Positions 35,062 through 48,950 of a stretch of 64,000 bases of DNA are shown piece after piece. Made by a program: the position numbers and the translations under genes. The stretch is from assembly GCA_036346275.1 (NCBI GenBank), contig CM070723.1:53398743-53462742 (forward strand). Reading direction: 5' to 3'. The stretch comes from Otatea glauca (Eukaryota > Streptophyta > Magnoliopsida > Poales > Poaceae). The notes beneath the pieces are model-generated. The model was not told the origin of the DNA, did no database searches, and saw only the letters and a program-made list of their open reading frames with translations. Every line of letters starts with the position of its first letter. The stretch's first letter is position 1.

Positions 35062-36670
35062 GGTATTGCTTGCTAAAGATTTTGATTTTGGTATCAACTA
35101 TCAAGACAGCTCAATTCCATATGCATATGTATGCCATACATGAAAGAATCAGCATAACAAATGGGATCTGCGAGGGTCAATTATGAGCGTAGAAGAGAGA
35201 AATGAAGTGGGGAGTGGGTTTCTATTTGTTACTATACGAAAAACTGAAAAAATGATAGATGTATGATTATATCTATGATTTTTTTGCACTTTATATATAT
35301 AGGCATCATTTGATTTACTTGTTGGCACTATCTTCTCATATAGGATGACCCATCTCATGCCAGTGTTGAACGCCTGAACCTGAACGACTAAGTCACTGAG
35401 GTAGCTTTGGTTATGTTTATGCACCGATGCTAGAGGTCGAAGCCATTGTCAATTTGAGTCACTGAGTCAATTTGTATAGTGTTTTTGTTGTACCTCGGTG
35501 TGTATAGTGTTTGACGTTAGTTATTGCGCTTTGTTTTTTATCTGAGGCTTGACAGAATCCTAGCTCCGCCACTGCTCGGCTCCGTGTCCCCCGATGCCAA
35601 GCCGGGCTCCGCCTTGGCACACTTCACGCGCGCGGTCACCACCATGCTCGGCCTATGCCGTGCAACGGCACCGGTGACGTGGTTGCTTGACCGATCGAGC
35701 CACATCGCCCGTTCAGCGGAGGATCAGCATTGTATGTCTGACATATATATGCCTCTCGAGCACGGCAAAAGAAGGTGGCCGACGATGCATGCATGCATGA
35801 GTAGTACACGCATGTATGTCACGAGACTCGCGGCCCCACGTCTATCAAATTCTACTAACGCATGCACATGCATGCATGCACAGCCCCTTGATTCTTATTA
35901 ATATCGCTTGTTGCTTCTGGTAAAATCAAACACCTCTCATGCATGCATATATGGATGGAAGATGATGCATGTTTGCTGCCTACAGTTAACGGGAAGAGAA
36001 AGAGTTTGTTTCAGGTTTAATTGGTTAAAGGAATCGATTTTCGTTGGTTTCCGGGAGGAATTGAAGGCGATCGATGTACCATCACCGCCAATTGGTTCTT
36101 TCTAATGGTAAAGATATCATTTTTAGTGGCATTATTTGTCCTATTTTCCTAATTAACAAGTACGTAAATTAATTAAGGTCCTTTCTCATGGATCACGTTA
36201 AAAAGTACAGTTGAACTACGAATGCCATGATTGATCCATGTTGGAATCGAGTGCTAGCTTGTTAGGCATGTATGTAAGTTGACCAGTTTGTGCAAAGAGA
36301 TTAGTACTTTATATACAGTTGAATTAGCTAGAAGAATTAGCGCTTCTTTCCGACTTAGGCCTCATCCTGTCGCCCTTTTGGAACACATTTTGCAGCATTC
36401 CCTCTTTAGCTAGTGCAAGGCAAACCATTCGTAACTTTTTCTCCCCCACGCCGCTAGCTAGTAGCTTGTCACAGTCACATTATGTATCATCAAGCCTCAG
36501 CTATTGTTCTTGTTCAAGCTACCTTGGTCAAATTCAACTTCAGTAGTGGCCTGTATATATATTAATTAGTTGCACTCGAAATTTTTTTTTTTTAATTAAG
36601 GCAAAAGGCCCCTAAGAAAAGACATCTGGATGATACAAAAGTCTGAAAAAAAAAGAAAATTTCATTGCAA
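35062..36670. other. Intergenic, no gene seen
   Basis: Mostly AT-rich with gcatgcatg runs (35780-35960). No coding region is supported. Confidence 0.45.
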
Positions 36671-36671
36671 A

Positions 36672-36673
<2 letters not shown>

Positions 36674-36735
<62 letters not shown>
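36674..36735. repeat. (AT)n microsatellite
   Basis: About 31 uninterrupted TA repeats. Confidence 0.97.
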
Positions 36736-36739
<4 letters not shown>

Positions 36740-36742
<3 letters not shown>

Positions 36743-39700
36743 CACTAAAAACTTTGCCTCACCGAAGATTTGGTTCATCTTGAGGCTTCACCGACGGCGG
36801 GTAGATCTGCTGGTAGGAGGTGTAGACGACTGACACCGCCCACCGTGCACCCACCAGTGATCTGAGCAGAGGGCGCCATCTCGATGACGACGGTAGATGG
36901 AGGGTGGTGTCGACTGGCTTGGCCCGCCTGCAGGCAGCCTCCTATGGCCTTGATGGCCTCTGCGATGGGAGGTTGAAGGAATCCAAGGCCGCGATATATG
37001 GAACTTCTCCGACGACATCGAGTCGCCGCCGCATGTGCGGCCGACCTCGGAGAGGAAACAATACTTGTGGCTAAGAGTACAATTTTATTCGCAGTACACA
37101 AATTTGATAGATGACGATTATGCAGTCGGAGAGTTTTACGCGCCGATTAATTCATAACTGGTTGGTTTATACAACAGATTGTTAACTTTAAACCATTGAG
37201 GAAGCGCAGGCAATGTAATACGTGTACTTCAAAACGTAGTTACTAGAAACGAGGTTTGTTCGAATCGTGTTACGGATTCGGGTTTATCGATCACTACCTT
37301 TTATTTTAATTTTCATTGTGAACGAGAATCCCGCACCTTAAATCGGTTCGGGTTCGACGAATCCGATTCACGATTCACGAGTATTTACATCAAATCCGGT
37401 AACTATGCTGCAAAACTTGTGCGGAAATACTTGCTTTGATTTGACCTCAATGCCCCCGTTAAGCCATGGAGTCGAACATTACACTTATTTGTACACTTAT
37501 GACGATTCTTAAATCTTCCTATATATAGGTCAAGTTAAACAAGATCGACGTTGGTAGAGGAACACAAAGGTTAACCTGCTACATTATTTTGAAGATAAAA
37601 TGTTTGCATATATGTATTGCCAACCAAAGACAAACGCAAAGCAAAGAAGATAATACTCTCTAATTAAGGGCAGATCACGAGAGCTAACGCCTGACACAGA
37701 GAGGGCAATGGAGGTATATAGTACCAGGGGGTCAGAGATCAGAACACTAATTAACAGTTGAGCACCTGCAAGAAGAAAACAGATCAACAGTCATGGAAAT
37801 TATTTTAAGAGAGCACTATCTCTTTTTGCCTCTATTGTCCAACAGTCATAGCTCTGATCTCATGCATGCATTCCCATATATGGCCTGACACAGGCAAAAG
37901 AGCAAAAGCTACAGAAGCTAGCTAGTAGAACAGTACTAGAGCCCACAAAATAAGCCGGAAATAAAAAGGAGAAGGAAATTTTTTTTTCTGTACCTAGTGT
38001 CTGACAGATTCCAGATGTACTGTGAAATTGTGTAGTAATAATTTTGTTTATTTTGCCTGTTAAGTGTATAAGTTCCCCATGCTATAGTCTAATATACTCT
38101 AAAATTGGGAAATGCAGGTGAATATGTCCAAGTGAGCCAACATATAAAAGTGCTAGAGTTATTTAGAAAGTAGAGTAGAATTATCTGCAACAAGCATATG
38201 CTACAAACATACTTTAGGACCAAAAAACTCTCGTCGTTAGAAACCATTTAGTTTTCTATATATGGGTATCTTCCGTCTTAGATACCACTCAAATGCAGAT
38301 CGTCACGATAAAATGCGATTGAAGGCTATAAGTTTGGCTACTAATATGTCCTAAAATACCGTATGCGTTGGTGACCTGAAAATGACGACGATAGAATTGA
38401 TAATGAAAGTACTACCTTTAATTCGTACTTCTAAGGATTTTACCTTAGAGGCAGTAGCTGTAGAAAATGAAGAAAAATGGCGAAGCAGTGGTATGTATAT
38501 ATGGGTGGTCGGCTTTTGGGATGAGCCCTAGCAATAGGCTACAAATAGCCGCTTCTGTAAGCACAGTACTGCTTGCTGCATGCTTGCATTTAAAGATGGC
38601 CTGAAACCCTGTAGTTTTCATTGTCCCTTCACGAGTGGATGCAGGGAGGCTGCACAAGATCCAAACAAAATCTAAGCTAGATTCATTTTACAAACTCTCT
38701 CTCTCTTTCTCTCTCTCTCTCTGTCTGCAGCTAGGGAGGGATATGTACACCAGAAAGAAAGCAGAGTGGGTACATGCTGCCCAAAGAGAAGTGTACTGAA
38801 AGAGGGCTCCGATAGTAACTATACATGACTGCAGAAGAGCTGTTGGAAATGTTGCCCCTCTCCTCTCTCTCTCTCTCTCTCTCTCTCCTCCTCCTCCTCC
38901 TCCCTCTCTCTATCCTTCCTCTCTGTTTTCTTTATGTCTCTTGTCAGGCAACCAAAATAACACAGCACAAGGAAACTGAATAATGAGTTCATAATTTGTA
39001 TCAGAGTTTGAATCCGGTGCAATGTTCATGCAGCAAAGGCTCCGTCTGCTCAATCAAAGGATCAACTCAACAGTCAGCTGGACAATACTAGCTATGCGAA
39101 AAGAACTAAACTAATGAGCTAAGTTTTAACTCTTTTACTTTATAGGAGTATCATATTGCCAGCAAGTATAAGCTGCGGATGGATGAGGGGAGGACGTGTG
39201 TGGTTTCCAACGGTGTCCTTTGTAGGAGCTAGCAGCCTAGAAAACTTGGTGGCCAGATCAGATTTCTTCAGATCGCACACATACACACACATGGTGGCTA
39301 GCAAGCTAATTAGCTACATGCTGCTGTATCTGCACCTGCATATGCAAAGCAGCTGACAGCTCGCGTGCCGGCCAGATGCTCATGTCTTAATTATGCATGC
39401 AAACCATATTCTTGCCTTGGTGCTTTGCCTGAACATACTGATCTTATCACAGCTCACAGATCATTGTTGTATATATGTAGTCCATACATGACACATGCAG
39501 AATTGCAGACGGACAGACAGGCTACAAGGAAGAAGATTGCATTCAATTTGTGCATGTATATATGCATCATGCACGTCCTCTTTTGTTCTGTAGAGAAAAG
39601 CACCAGTCCATCAGTACTACTAGTCAGCTAATGTCTTGTAACAACCAATAAGGATGTACATACGTGGCACAGTGGCAGCAGATCGTCGTAGCATGTATCC

Positions 39701-42700
39701 TGCAAAAGCTAATTGCACGCATGATATGCTTCAACTTTGGAGCCAAGAGCATAGGCATTGGTAAATAGGTTGACATTGGTCCCCCAACTTCGGAGCCAAA
39801 TCCATTTTAGATTATGAACTTTTGGGGAGCTAGCCCATATATTTTGAGAAAATCTACAATATGCCACTGAATACCTGCATGATCTATAACATGTTACTCA
39901 TTGTGAGGCTGAAATGTGGGCATGTGGGCCTAGACACTATATGTTAGTGAGACATCAGTGGCGTATTGCAGACATACTAAGTTATTCAGTAGCATATAAA
40001 GGATTTCCTCATATATTTTACATCCTAAACTTTCAGCATAGAATTTTAGTCTATAACTAGTTTATATATACGGAATTTCGACCACAGCAACGTTAGCCTC
40101 ATGAGTGATTGAAGTATTTGCCCGTAATTGTAAGGTTATTGTCAACTACTTACAATGACAGCCTCAAGTAGTCACTAACATAGATATATTAAGCATTCCC
40201 TAAATATGGAGCATGCATGGGTGGTAGTGGTACAATCCAAGAGGAGGCATGCAATGCATGATGCACGACAAGAGATGAGGTACGAACAGATGGCAGCATG
40301 CTAGTTGCTGATGGAGCTGGGCAATGGGTTAGGGTTGAACAGAAATGGACAGGCCTAAGGGCCCTAATTCTGGCAAAAAAAAAAAGAAAAAAGGAGGATT
40401 GATCTGCAGTGGAGAGGAGATCAGGAGAGCAAAATGGCATGTGGTGTGTGGGGTTCACCCTGCTTGCAAAGGATGGACACACACATACTAACCAACACTG
40501 TGCAATTCAGGCCTCCACATTCCCCACTCTGATAAAAGATGGCAGGCAGCAATGCAGGCAGAGAGAGAGAGGAGAGAAGAATGCAAAAGTGGTAGAGACC
40601 TTTAGGGGCCCCATGGCTGCTGCATGCAAGTCTGAAGAAAATAACTCACTTTGGTTCCTTATGCTAGCAGTAGCTCTTTTCTTTCTTTTCTTTCTGCCCT
40701 TTTTCTTTTCTTCTCTTTTCTCCTACTATAATTTGCTTTCTCTCTTGCATGCATGGACTATCTACACCATCTATTTTTTTGAGTCTCACACTAGAGAGAG
40801 AGAGAGAGTCTATAGAGAGGGAGAGTAAAAAGAAAGATGGCAATGGCCTAAGGAGAGGACTAGATCATGCCGCTATATTTTGTTCTCCTGCCAAGCACTC
40901 TCAACCAAGATATCCCCCACAAATTACCTGACTTTTGCCTGAGGGCTCTGATTTTCTGCATCAATATATTCCCTTATCCAAAGCTGATTCGATGGCAGTT
41001 ACATTTTGTCTACCAATTTGTGCATGCCCACACCAGCTCATGAACCATCTTCAAGTTTCTTTGCTGTTCAAGGATTAGAGTTGCATAAGCTACTGCATGA
41101 ATCAGGCCTTGCAAACTGAATATAGGCGCCTTGTTTAACTCCATTCAATGGACAAACCATTTATGAACGAGGAATTAAAACACCTCGATTGTGCTATACA
41201 TGGTCAAAAACAAACAAAGATTAAAGAGAGGAGCTCAAATTGTTTAGAATTTTGCTGTGAGCACTGTAAAAGGAAAAAAAAAGGAAAAGAAAAACATTGT
41301 CTGAAGCTGCCAAAGGAGAAACAGTAGGTTGCCTTGTACATTTGTCAATTAATTCCTAGCAGGCTGTAGCAGAGTTTCTAGTTGAGGACAAAAACTGTGT
41401 ATATATACTGCTCAAAAGATGCTGCTGCTGATGGAGATAAGAGTGGCAGGGCACTGCATCTGCACTTCTGCATGGACACACGATATTTCACTGGAAAATG
41501 TAACACGGCTGGGTCGCTCATTTGATATATGGCCATCCTAGCTAGTTAATTGATTGATTAATCTGAAACCAGAAGACCTGGTCTCAACCAATGTCGTGTA
41601 TGCAGCACAATGCACTTATGCAGTGTAGTGTACCATCTACGTTGACGTGTCGCTATCTCGAACAGTGAAATTGTGAAAGGTTTATTAGTTTTTTCCTTGC
41701 AAAATTATAGTCCTAGATTGATCTGTGTATATATGCATTTGTAAACTACTCCTTGCAAGTTTTGTGTAGCTGAAGATTAGAGTTGAATATTAACGGGAGC
41801 AGAAGAAAAGTGGCCTTACCATGATTTGCATCCATACCATGCTCCTGAGTACTGACCATATTGCCGGTATCTTTGTATCTGTAATACAAGTGCTTTTCCG
41901 AAAAGCAAATTTGTGGTAAAAAAACTTGCTAGGTAAAGTAACCGTGGTAAGACTTCCATTTTAGTTCTGACAAGTGCTTATGCTTGTTGAAGTCTTTTAG
42001 CGTCTCATAAAGGCCTTTTAATGATAAAAAGGTTCTAATAAACCTTCGTATGCTGTTCATGTGGACTTGGAGGCCTAACACTAACAGTCAAAACTACTTT
42101 CTTACATTCTCAAAATGTACAAAAGGCTCCCTGCTAGTGGTAGTAATACTCATGGTCTTAGTTAATGGGTGCACTTTCCTCTCAAGAAAGTAAAGGCAAG
42201 CACATTTGCTGTTGCTGCTTGGGTTAACCCTACAGCTTCTGAAAAGATTGATGCAGTTGCCCTGCATGGAGAGCAAAACAAACATTGCTCCCTATATTTT
42301 TTTCTCTCTCTGTTCTTTCTCTCAGCTACACTATATTCCCTCGAGCTTACGCTACCAAACCGGCATCAAAAGAAGAGGGAATATTAACCTTTGGAGTGAT
42401 GACACCAGAGGTGTGTGGGCTCGTGGCCTTCCATCCCCTGTTCGCTGCTTGTGTCCAAGCTGCCTCCTCCAAAGAAGGTTCACTTCTGCAAGAACTAGAC
42501 TTGTCTCAAAGGAAAAAAAAAACAAGTGTAACTAGTAACCAAAAGGGACTCCAAAGTCCAAAGTTCCAATCAATCAAGCTGCTTGGCACACCTAAGATGC
42601 ACTAAATATCATGGTGTCATCTCAACAAGGCAAGATACCAAACCAATGTCCTCCACACAACACCCACAAAATGTTGACATTAGTGTCATACATCCTTCAA

Positions 42701-45650
42701 GCATCCCTCACATCTTTCTATCAGAAAGCATCAATCCATCCATCGATCCAATCCTATCCTATCTATCTACTATGGGTATGATAGGAACATGTGATGAAGA
42801 GAGAGCTTCTTCCATGCAGGTACGCATCAGGACGAGGCCTGGAGGGACAGGGAATGACAAGGGGTCATTCCTTCCTCCCCTGGTTGGGTCTTTTGTTTGT
42901 GGCCTTCTTCTGTGGGCCTTCACATGCCTACAAGCACCCTACTACTACTAGTGACTGTACTACAACTGCCTGTAGTAGCAAGTATCTTGTCACTCTCCTC
43001 TAGTCCTCTCCCTCCCCCATTGCACATCAAACAAAACAAGAGAGCTTGGCAGAAACCTCTCACTTTTGCACATTTGGAACATCAATCTAGTATCTGCTGG
43101 ATCTTGGGATTGCAATGGACCACATGGATTCAGCATGCTCGCCAACAACCAACAAGACACTGCACAAACTCTCACCAACAAGACACAGCAGCTGGTTCTG
43201 GTTCTGGTTACACAGTGCCAGCACCGAGATAAATCAGCATACAATGATAGATTGCACGGGCAATTAGTATTGAATAGTCTGATTCTGATACAGTAATCCA
43301 GCAAAGAATGTAAACATCGGTACAGGAGAGGTGAGGTCAACAGCCAGTTGAGACTTTGCATGTTTTCAGCGTACAGGCAGTTGAAACAAGAAATGGGGGT
43401 AAGTTGAACAATTCCAATGATATACTTGTCAAGCAAAGAATCTCAGCTCAAGTCTTCACAGTTGCGGGTTCCCAAACATATGTTGTACTCAGGTGTCATC
43501 AATGTAGAAGTAACAGTCCTGGTCATAAAAAGAAGAGAAGCAGAGAAGCAAGTAGTTCATAACAACATCAGTATCATCTTAAACTTTGAGATCTACTAGT
43601 TTCAATTAAACCGAATTAAATAGGACAACTGTGGGATATAGTGCTTAATTAAAGAGAGCATTGTTTCAGTACAGTGGATTATGGACATGCGGAAGACTAA
43701 ACGAAATGTCCACAATAACAATTACATTTGGATATAGACTAAGATTCAGTAAAATGTCATAAAAAAGATAGCTATGAGATTTACTCATTAAAGAGAAGAT
43801 TTTTTTGGTACGGTGGTTGTGGACAAAGGAATAAGAAGACGACAACTGGAAGCATAAATGGACCAATAATGAGCAAACAAACTCAATATTAATATGCCTC
43901 ATTTTAATGAGCTTCTGTAGTTCTGTACAAACTACAACGTACTATGTAAGTATCACAGCTATATAACAGTCCAAATTCTAAGCAATGGAAACTAAATAAA
44001 TAGCTAATAGAGACTGCAAGTCTTACGCAATTAATAATTTTGATACAAGCAGATAATGAACAAGCCTTAAGAATTGTAAATAAACACAAATCCGCATGTC
44101 AACAATTGGCAGTTGACATGCCCACATATTCAGTAATATGCGCTAAAACCTTTGTATAGTTCCAAGGTTCTCTCAACAAGGGTCTATTCATTTAAAAAAA
44201 CAAGAAATAAAAAAAAATCAGCGTAAATACATTAAAAAAACCCGATTCCATATGTTATCCATCAAGCTAATCGTATGGGGCACACGGTGTAAAGACACAT
44301 AATTACTACTTTACCAGTGTGGGACCTGCAATGTCTTTTAAAAACATTCTGGGCTTGGAAGATAATAAATGCAAACCACAATTTATGTTTGCAGTCTGTA
44401 CAAAAACATTTTAACGGAAGAAGACCATAGCACAAGTCTCAGCTATATACAGTTTAATCAATTCGCAACAGGACATATAATTACTCCATTGACATTTGAC
44501 AAATAAACATACTACAGAATCTCCAATTTCTCCATTCCGTTAACCACTCACGGGTCTAGTTGGATATAATCACAATTACGTTCAGTTATTATGGTGAATC
44601 AACATTGCTGACCAACTACTGCTGTCTTTGTAGTTTGTACTCACAGAACAACTAATAATAATCACTGCCTTTTTTTCTAATCAAACTCCAAAATGCCCCG
44701 TAAATGGAATTCCCGGGTATCTCACACCGTATGAAATAAATAAAAATCCTTTTCTTTTACTTCAAACTTCAAAGGATAGGATGTTGAACTGAGTCCTTTC
44801 CATGTGGTTTATGAAAAGATGTGCATGACTCTGCTAACCAAAAGTAGTATGAAGTACAAACTGGACAAGTTTCCTTCTATTTCAAAGCTTGAATTCACCC
44901 AGCTCCCTCCGTATCTAGCTCTCCAAATCACAAAATGTGCAGAATACAAAAGAATGATAAAACTACCTTTTTGTCCAATTGATTAATTTAATCCTGTGAC
45001 TCCATACCAACCAACCTTTCAGCTATTCAAAATGCTTGCTCAACTTTGCATGCCAATGATCAAATCATTATTTGAATAAAGAACATGGAATGCAGTAACT
45101 AGTACAGTGCCTAAATATGTTATGGATGTCTGGTATTTATTAAGAATACATACCAAATAAATAGCTAAGGACAAGCAAACAATTAAGGAATCAAATCAAG
45201 AAACTTGGATTAAACTTTTCATGATACAGCAGAAAAATGTGTCAGCTTTTCAGTAAAGCCTCATCATTAGTCAATTAATAATCATAGTGTAGATATAAAA
45301 TAATTAAATTAGTTATCCATCCTTCAAACTGGCCAATGGATGACAACTGTTCAATGGACATGTACTAGAATTTACCAGCTCCCTACTTAATTTTCTGATT
45401 TCGTGATCTTAAAATCTTTGAAGTAAAAGGGTGAATAGCAGCATAAGCACCCAGTTTCACTCATACAAAGCCACTTGTCCTGATCCCAGGGACAAGTGAT
45501 GTCAAGCCATCAGCAGATGCCAGATTGACTAAATGAAATGATGTGTAACAGCCGTAGTTCTACACAATAAGAATATTTGTAATACACGACAGTTAAAAAA
45601 AATGATTTTTAACTGGTAGGTATTAGAATTAACTCACCAGAATGTCATTG
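36740..45650. other. Long intergenic stretch, no gene seen
   Basis: No ORF here shows a domain, splice structure or grass-type codon bias. CT/GA microsatellites occur at 38697-38720, 38861-38905, 40560-40575 and 40793-40808. A moderately GC-rich patch at 36780-37040 has no convincing gene. The part next to 45650 may contain the rest of the RRM gene's 3' untranslated region, because a splice donor follows that stop codon. Confidence 0.45.
39770..40060. repeat. Possible inverted-repeat (MITE-like) element
   Basis: 'gaaaatctacaatatgccactgaatacc' near the left resembles the reverse complement of the 'attcagtagcatataaaggatttcc' region near 39990, and the middle contains a gtgggcatgtgggcc palindromic patch. 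No target duplication was identified. Confidence 0.35.
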
Positions 45651-47147
45651 TTAACCTAGCTTCATACATTCCAACTTTGTTGCAACGGTAGCAGCGCTGT
45701 CAACTTCTTGTACATCTACAGACACTTGATCCTTTTTGTTATCACCTCCACCATTAACACCATGCTGAACAGAAGTAGCAGCACCTGCATAACCAGCTCT
45801 GTATACAACGCTGTACCCTGGATACATTGGAGGATATGGGGTATATACTGGACGCCTTGCCACCATGCTTGGAGCATTTGCCATGACCCCTTGGTTTGGA
45901 TATGCATTTGCGTAGGGATAGCCTCCCATACCATAATAGAGACCTGGATAGTACGAGTTTGTGGGAATAGGTTGTGGCATATAGCCATTGTAGAAGACAT
46001 ATCTGTCATTGTACGGTTGGTATGCGGAACCATCATAGGCAACAGGACCCCTCCCAACAAAGGTTCTTGTGCCACGACCTCGGCCATTACGGTAATACTG
46101 AGCATCCTTCGGGATAGCGATCTTAGCTTCCACCCTGGTTCCTTTCAAGTCATGAAAGCTTTGTTCCATCACCTTTCTCACTGATTCCTCAGAATCAAAG
46201 GTGACAAAACCAAACCCTCTCGACCTGTTTGTCATGCTGTCATATATCACTGCAACATCCGTTACAGTGCCAAACGTCTCAAAGTAAGCCCGGAACTCGT
46301 CCTCAGTGACGTTGTCCCGCAAACCACCAATGAAGACCTTCTTTGAAGAATAGCTCATGTTAACGCCGCCATCCACAGTATCGCTCCCAGCGGGCTGGTT
46401 GTCCTGGAGGCCCTGATGCAGACCCTGTTCTGGCCGCTGATGCTGAAACGGTTGTTCGCCCTGGTTTCGCAGAGGTCTGGCCCTAGCCCTCTTAACGTCC
46501 ACCTGCACAAAACGACCAAAAAAACTCACCACAATTACTAATGCTATCCGCACCAAAGCCGCAAACTTTCTGACAGCCAGATTACACCAAAAATATAGCA
46601 ACAAACACGAAGGGGTAAGCTTTCATTACACAATTACAGGTTAGCCAGCACTATCAAGTAATAACCCAACTAATTTTCCCCATGCATGACAGCACGGAAA
46701 TTACGAGATTAAGCAGCTTACTTGTCCGTGAAATAGCCTACCAATTTTGTAAATAAATACTAGCAAATCTCCACAAAGTAACACCAAGTTCCGAGCTTTC
46801 CGTCACAGATCACAAGCGCGCGAACCCACTAATAAGCATCCTCCTCCTCAGGGCAAAAGGGCTTGTAAGAGCAGATCGAGGCAACTCACCAGGCGGCCGC
46901 AGATGAAGTGCCTGGGACTCTCCCCGTCGCCGAGCGCCTTGGCAGCGGTGGAATCGTCCTCGAACTCGACGAAGCCGAACCCGCGGCCGTGGCCGGTCTC
47001 CTTGTCCCGCATCACCACGATGGAGCGCACCGCGCCGAAGCGGCCGAAATGGTTCCGCAGCTCCGACTCCTGCGCCGAGGTCGGAATGCCGCCCACGAAA
47101 AGCTTACGGCTCTCGCCGAACGCCTCCCCGACCTCCGCCGCCGCCAT
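45651..47147 (-). CDS. Two-RRM hnRNP-like RNA-binding protein
   Basis: This is a predicted hnRNP A/B- or Musashi-like RNA-binding protein acting in mRNA processing or regulation. Two coding exons, 47147-46890 and 46502-45651, join in phase 0 (CTG / GTG GAC) to give 369 aa. RRM1 has RNP2 KLFVGGI (15-21) and RNP1 RGFGFVEF (55-62). RRM2 has KVFIGGL (141-147) and RGFGFVTF (181-188). The C-terminal third is rich in Tyr, Gly, Pro and Asn (for example YYPGLYYGMGGYPYANAYP), a low-complexity tail common in these proteins. The intron lies at the end of RRM1. A perfect-looking donor (CTG/GTGAGT) 13 nt after the stop suggests a further intron in the 3' untranslated region. No damage is seen. The exact plant subfamily is not resolved. 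Confidence 0.95.
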
Positions 47148-48950
47148 CGCCGACGAAGAGGCCTCTCGAATGCTAGGGTTTTGCGGGAGAGGGAAAGCGA
47201 GGAGCGCGGCGGTGCGTGCGCGGCGGATGTGTGCGCGACCTGGGTTAAATTTGATTTGTTTGCGGGTTTAGTTTCCGGGGGCTTAGCGTCGGAGGGACGG
47301 CTGGGATTTGGCCGTCGGTGAGGCTGGGCCGTTGGATGTGGGGATTAACGTGCGGTGGGCTTGGACTCGTGGACTCGAGGAGTGTGTTTTGGTTCGGGTC
47401 GAGTCGAGCGAGACGCGTCCGTTGACCGCGGCTGAGTCCGTGTGTTTAGACTTTTGACCTGGTCAATGGGCGTGCAGTTTGGGCGGGCCTCGGCAGGGTG
47501 GGCCCAATACGGCCCAAAACACGTATGACGATGTCTTTGGGCTAGGTTGGCATGGCGCGAGTGTTGATCATGCTAAGTATGGAAACTTGACACGACGGGT
47601 GGCTCAACTCGGCACGATCAATTAGGCTGTATGCGGGTTGGCATAGCACAAATACTACATCTCTCTTTCCCTTTCGCCTCCTCTCATCTAGCGTAGGCGC
47701 CGTCTACCCACACCTTCGTCGTCTCCTCTCTCTCTCTCTTCTCACCCTCCTTCACCCCTGCTTCCTCCGAGCGCCACCACCTCCCCTCGCCACCCCACAC
47801 CATCCCCTCTTGACCATCACCTATCGTCTTGACGTCAGACCCAGTGGCCCTTGTGACACCATGTCACCATCTTCGCTGGATGTCACCATCTTTACTGGAT
47901 GTCCCGAGGAATAAGATGGCAACAACCAGAGAGGAAGAAGATGGTGATACCGTCGGATCTTGATGATCCTTACTGCCTCAGCATCGGATCTAGTGGTCTT
48001 TGCCAATGTCTCTACTAGATTTGGACTTCCAGCACCGCGTCGCTACCGTTCCTGGCCACCATATGTGCTTCTTCCCCTACGCTAGAGCCTCCACATCTCG
48101 CCCCCCCCCCTCCCATCTTTTTCCTTGTGAAGGTCAGCGAAACTCAGATATGGTGGATCATTACCGGATCCAACAGTTTTGTGGCAGGGGAAGGATGGAT
48201 CCAACAGTAACGGATCCCAGAAGTATCTTTTACAGGTAATAAATCCGAGTCGGGAAAGCATATATCTGAATGCGAATAGCTGAAGTATTTTGCATCGAAT
48301 CTATTAAAAATAGAGCTAGAAGTACTATTTCCAAGTCCTCGAGTTGAATTTTATTATTACTGTTTATTTATTTTGCATCGTTTTCGTCAGGCAGTATCGA
48401 AATGGCTTGACTACATGGCAACTCATCATCGTTCAAGGATCGGCCCGGCCCTGTCATGAGATGGGCTCTGCACACTATATCGTCGGAAGACAGCTGAATT
48501 TTTGCTTATTCCTGGAGCAACAAGAACAACTGCACCGTGCTTGCACTTCTTCTAATATGGTGTAGCAAGCCGGCCATCTGAATCTGCATTCAGGATTAGC
48601 AACTGTTCCAATCATGGCGCAAATCTGGACCTGCGATGAGGCGGCATGCTTACGACTCGGCCGAGGCGACCAAACGCCGATCCTGGGATCGGTTCACGTT
48701 ATGGATTCGGTAACAAATAAGATTTGTTCATCTGTATGTTGATACTACGTCCGGTAGCAATCAGAGAGATTTCACGTGATTTTCATCTTCCCAAATCACC
48801 ATGCACGGGTTCAAATTGTTCTGCAGCAGCCTAAGATATCACCGCGGTTCCGCAAAGTGCACATTCTTGGGGCAAATCAAGATCCAGTGATTGGTTGATT
48901 TCAAAGGAAAAGAAGATCTAATGATAACCATGGATTCGATCAAATTCTGG
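47148..48950. other. RRM gene promoter side and intergenic
   Basis: The first 150 bp should be the 5' leader of the RRM gene on the minus strand. TGGGCC/GGCCCA motifs cluster at about 47498-47518. A pyrimidine-rich stretch follows at 47665-47790. No gene is recognised up to 48950. Confidence 0.4.

Noticed and set aside
41305..41335. miR399-like string (TGCCAAAGGAGAA)
   Set aside because: The match stops after 13 nt and no star strand or hairpin arm is found nearby.
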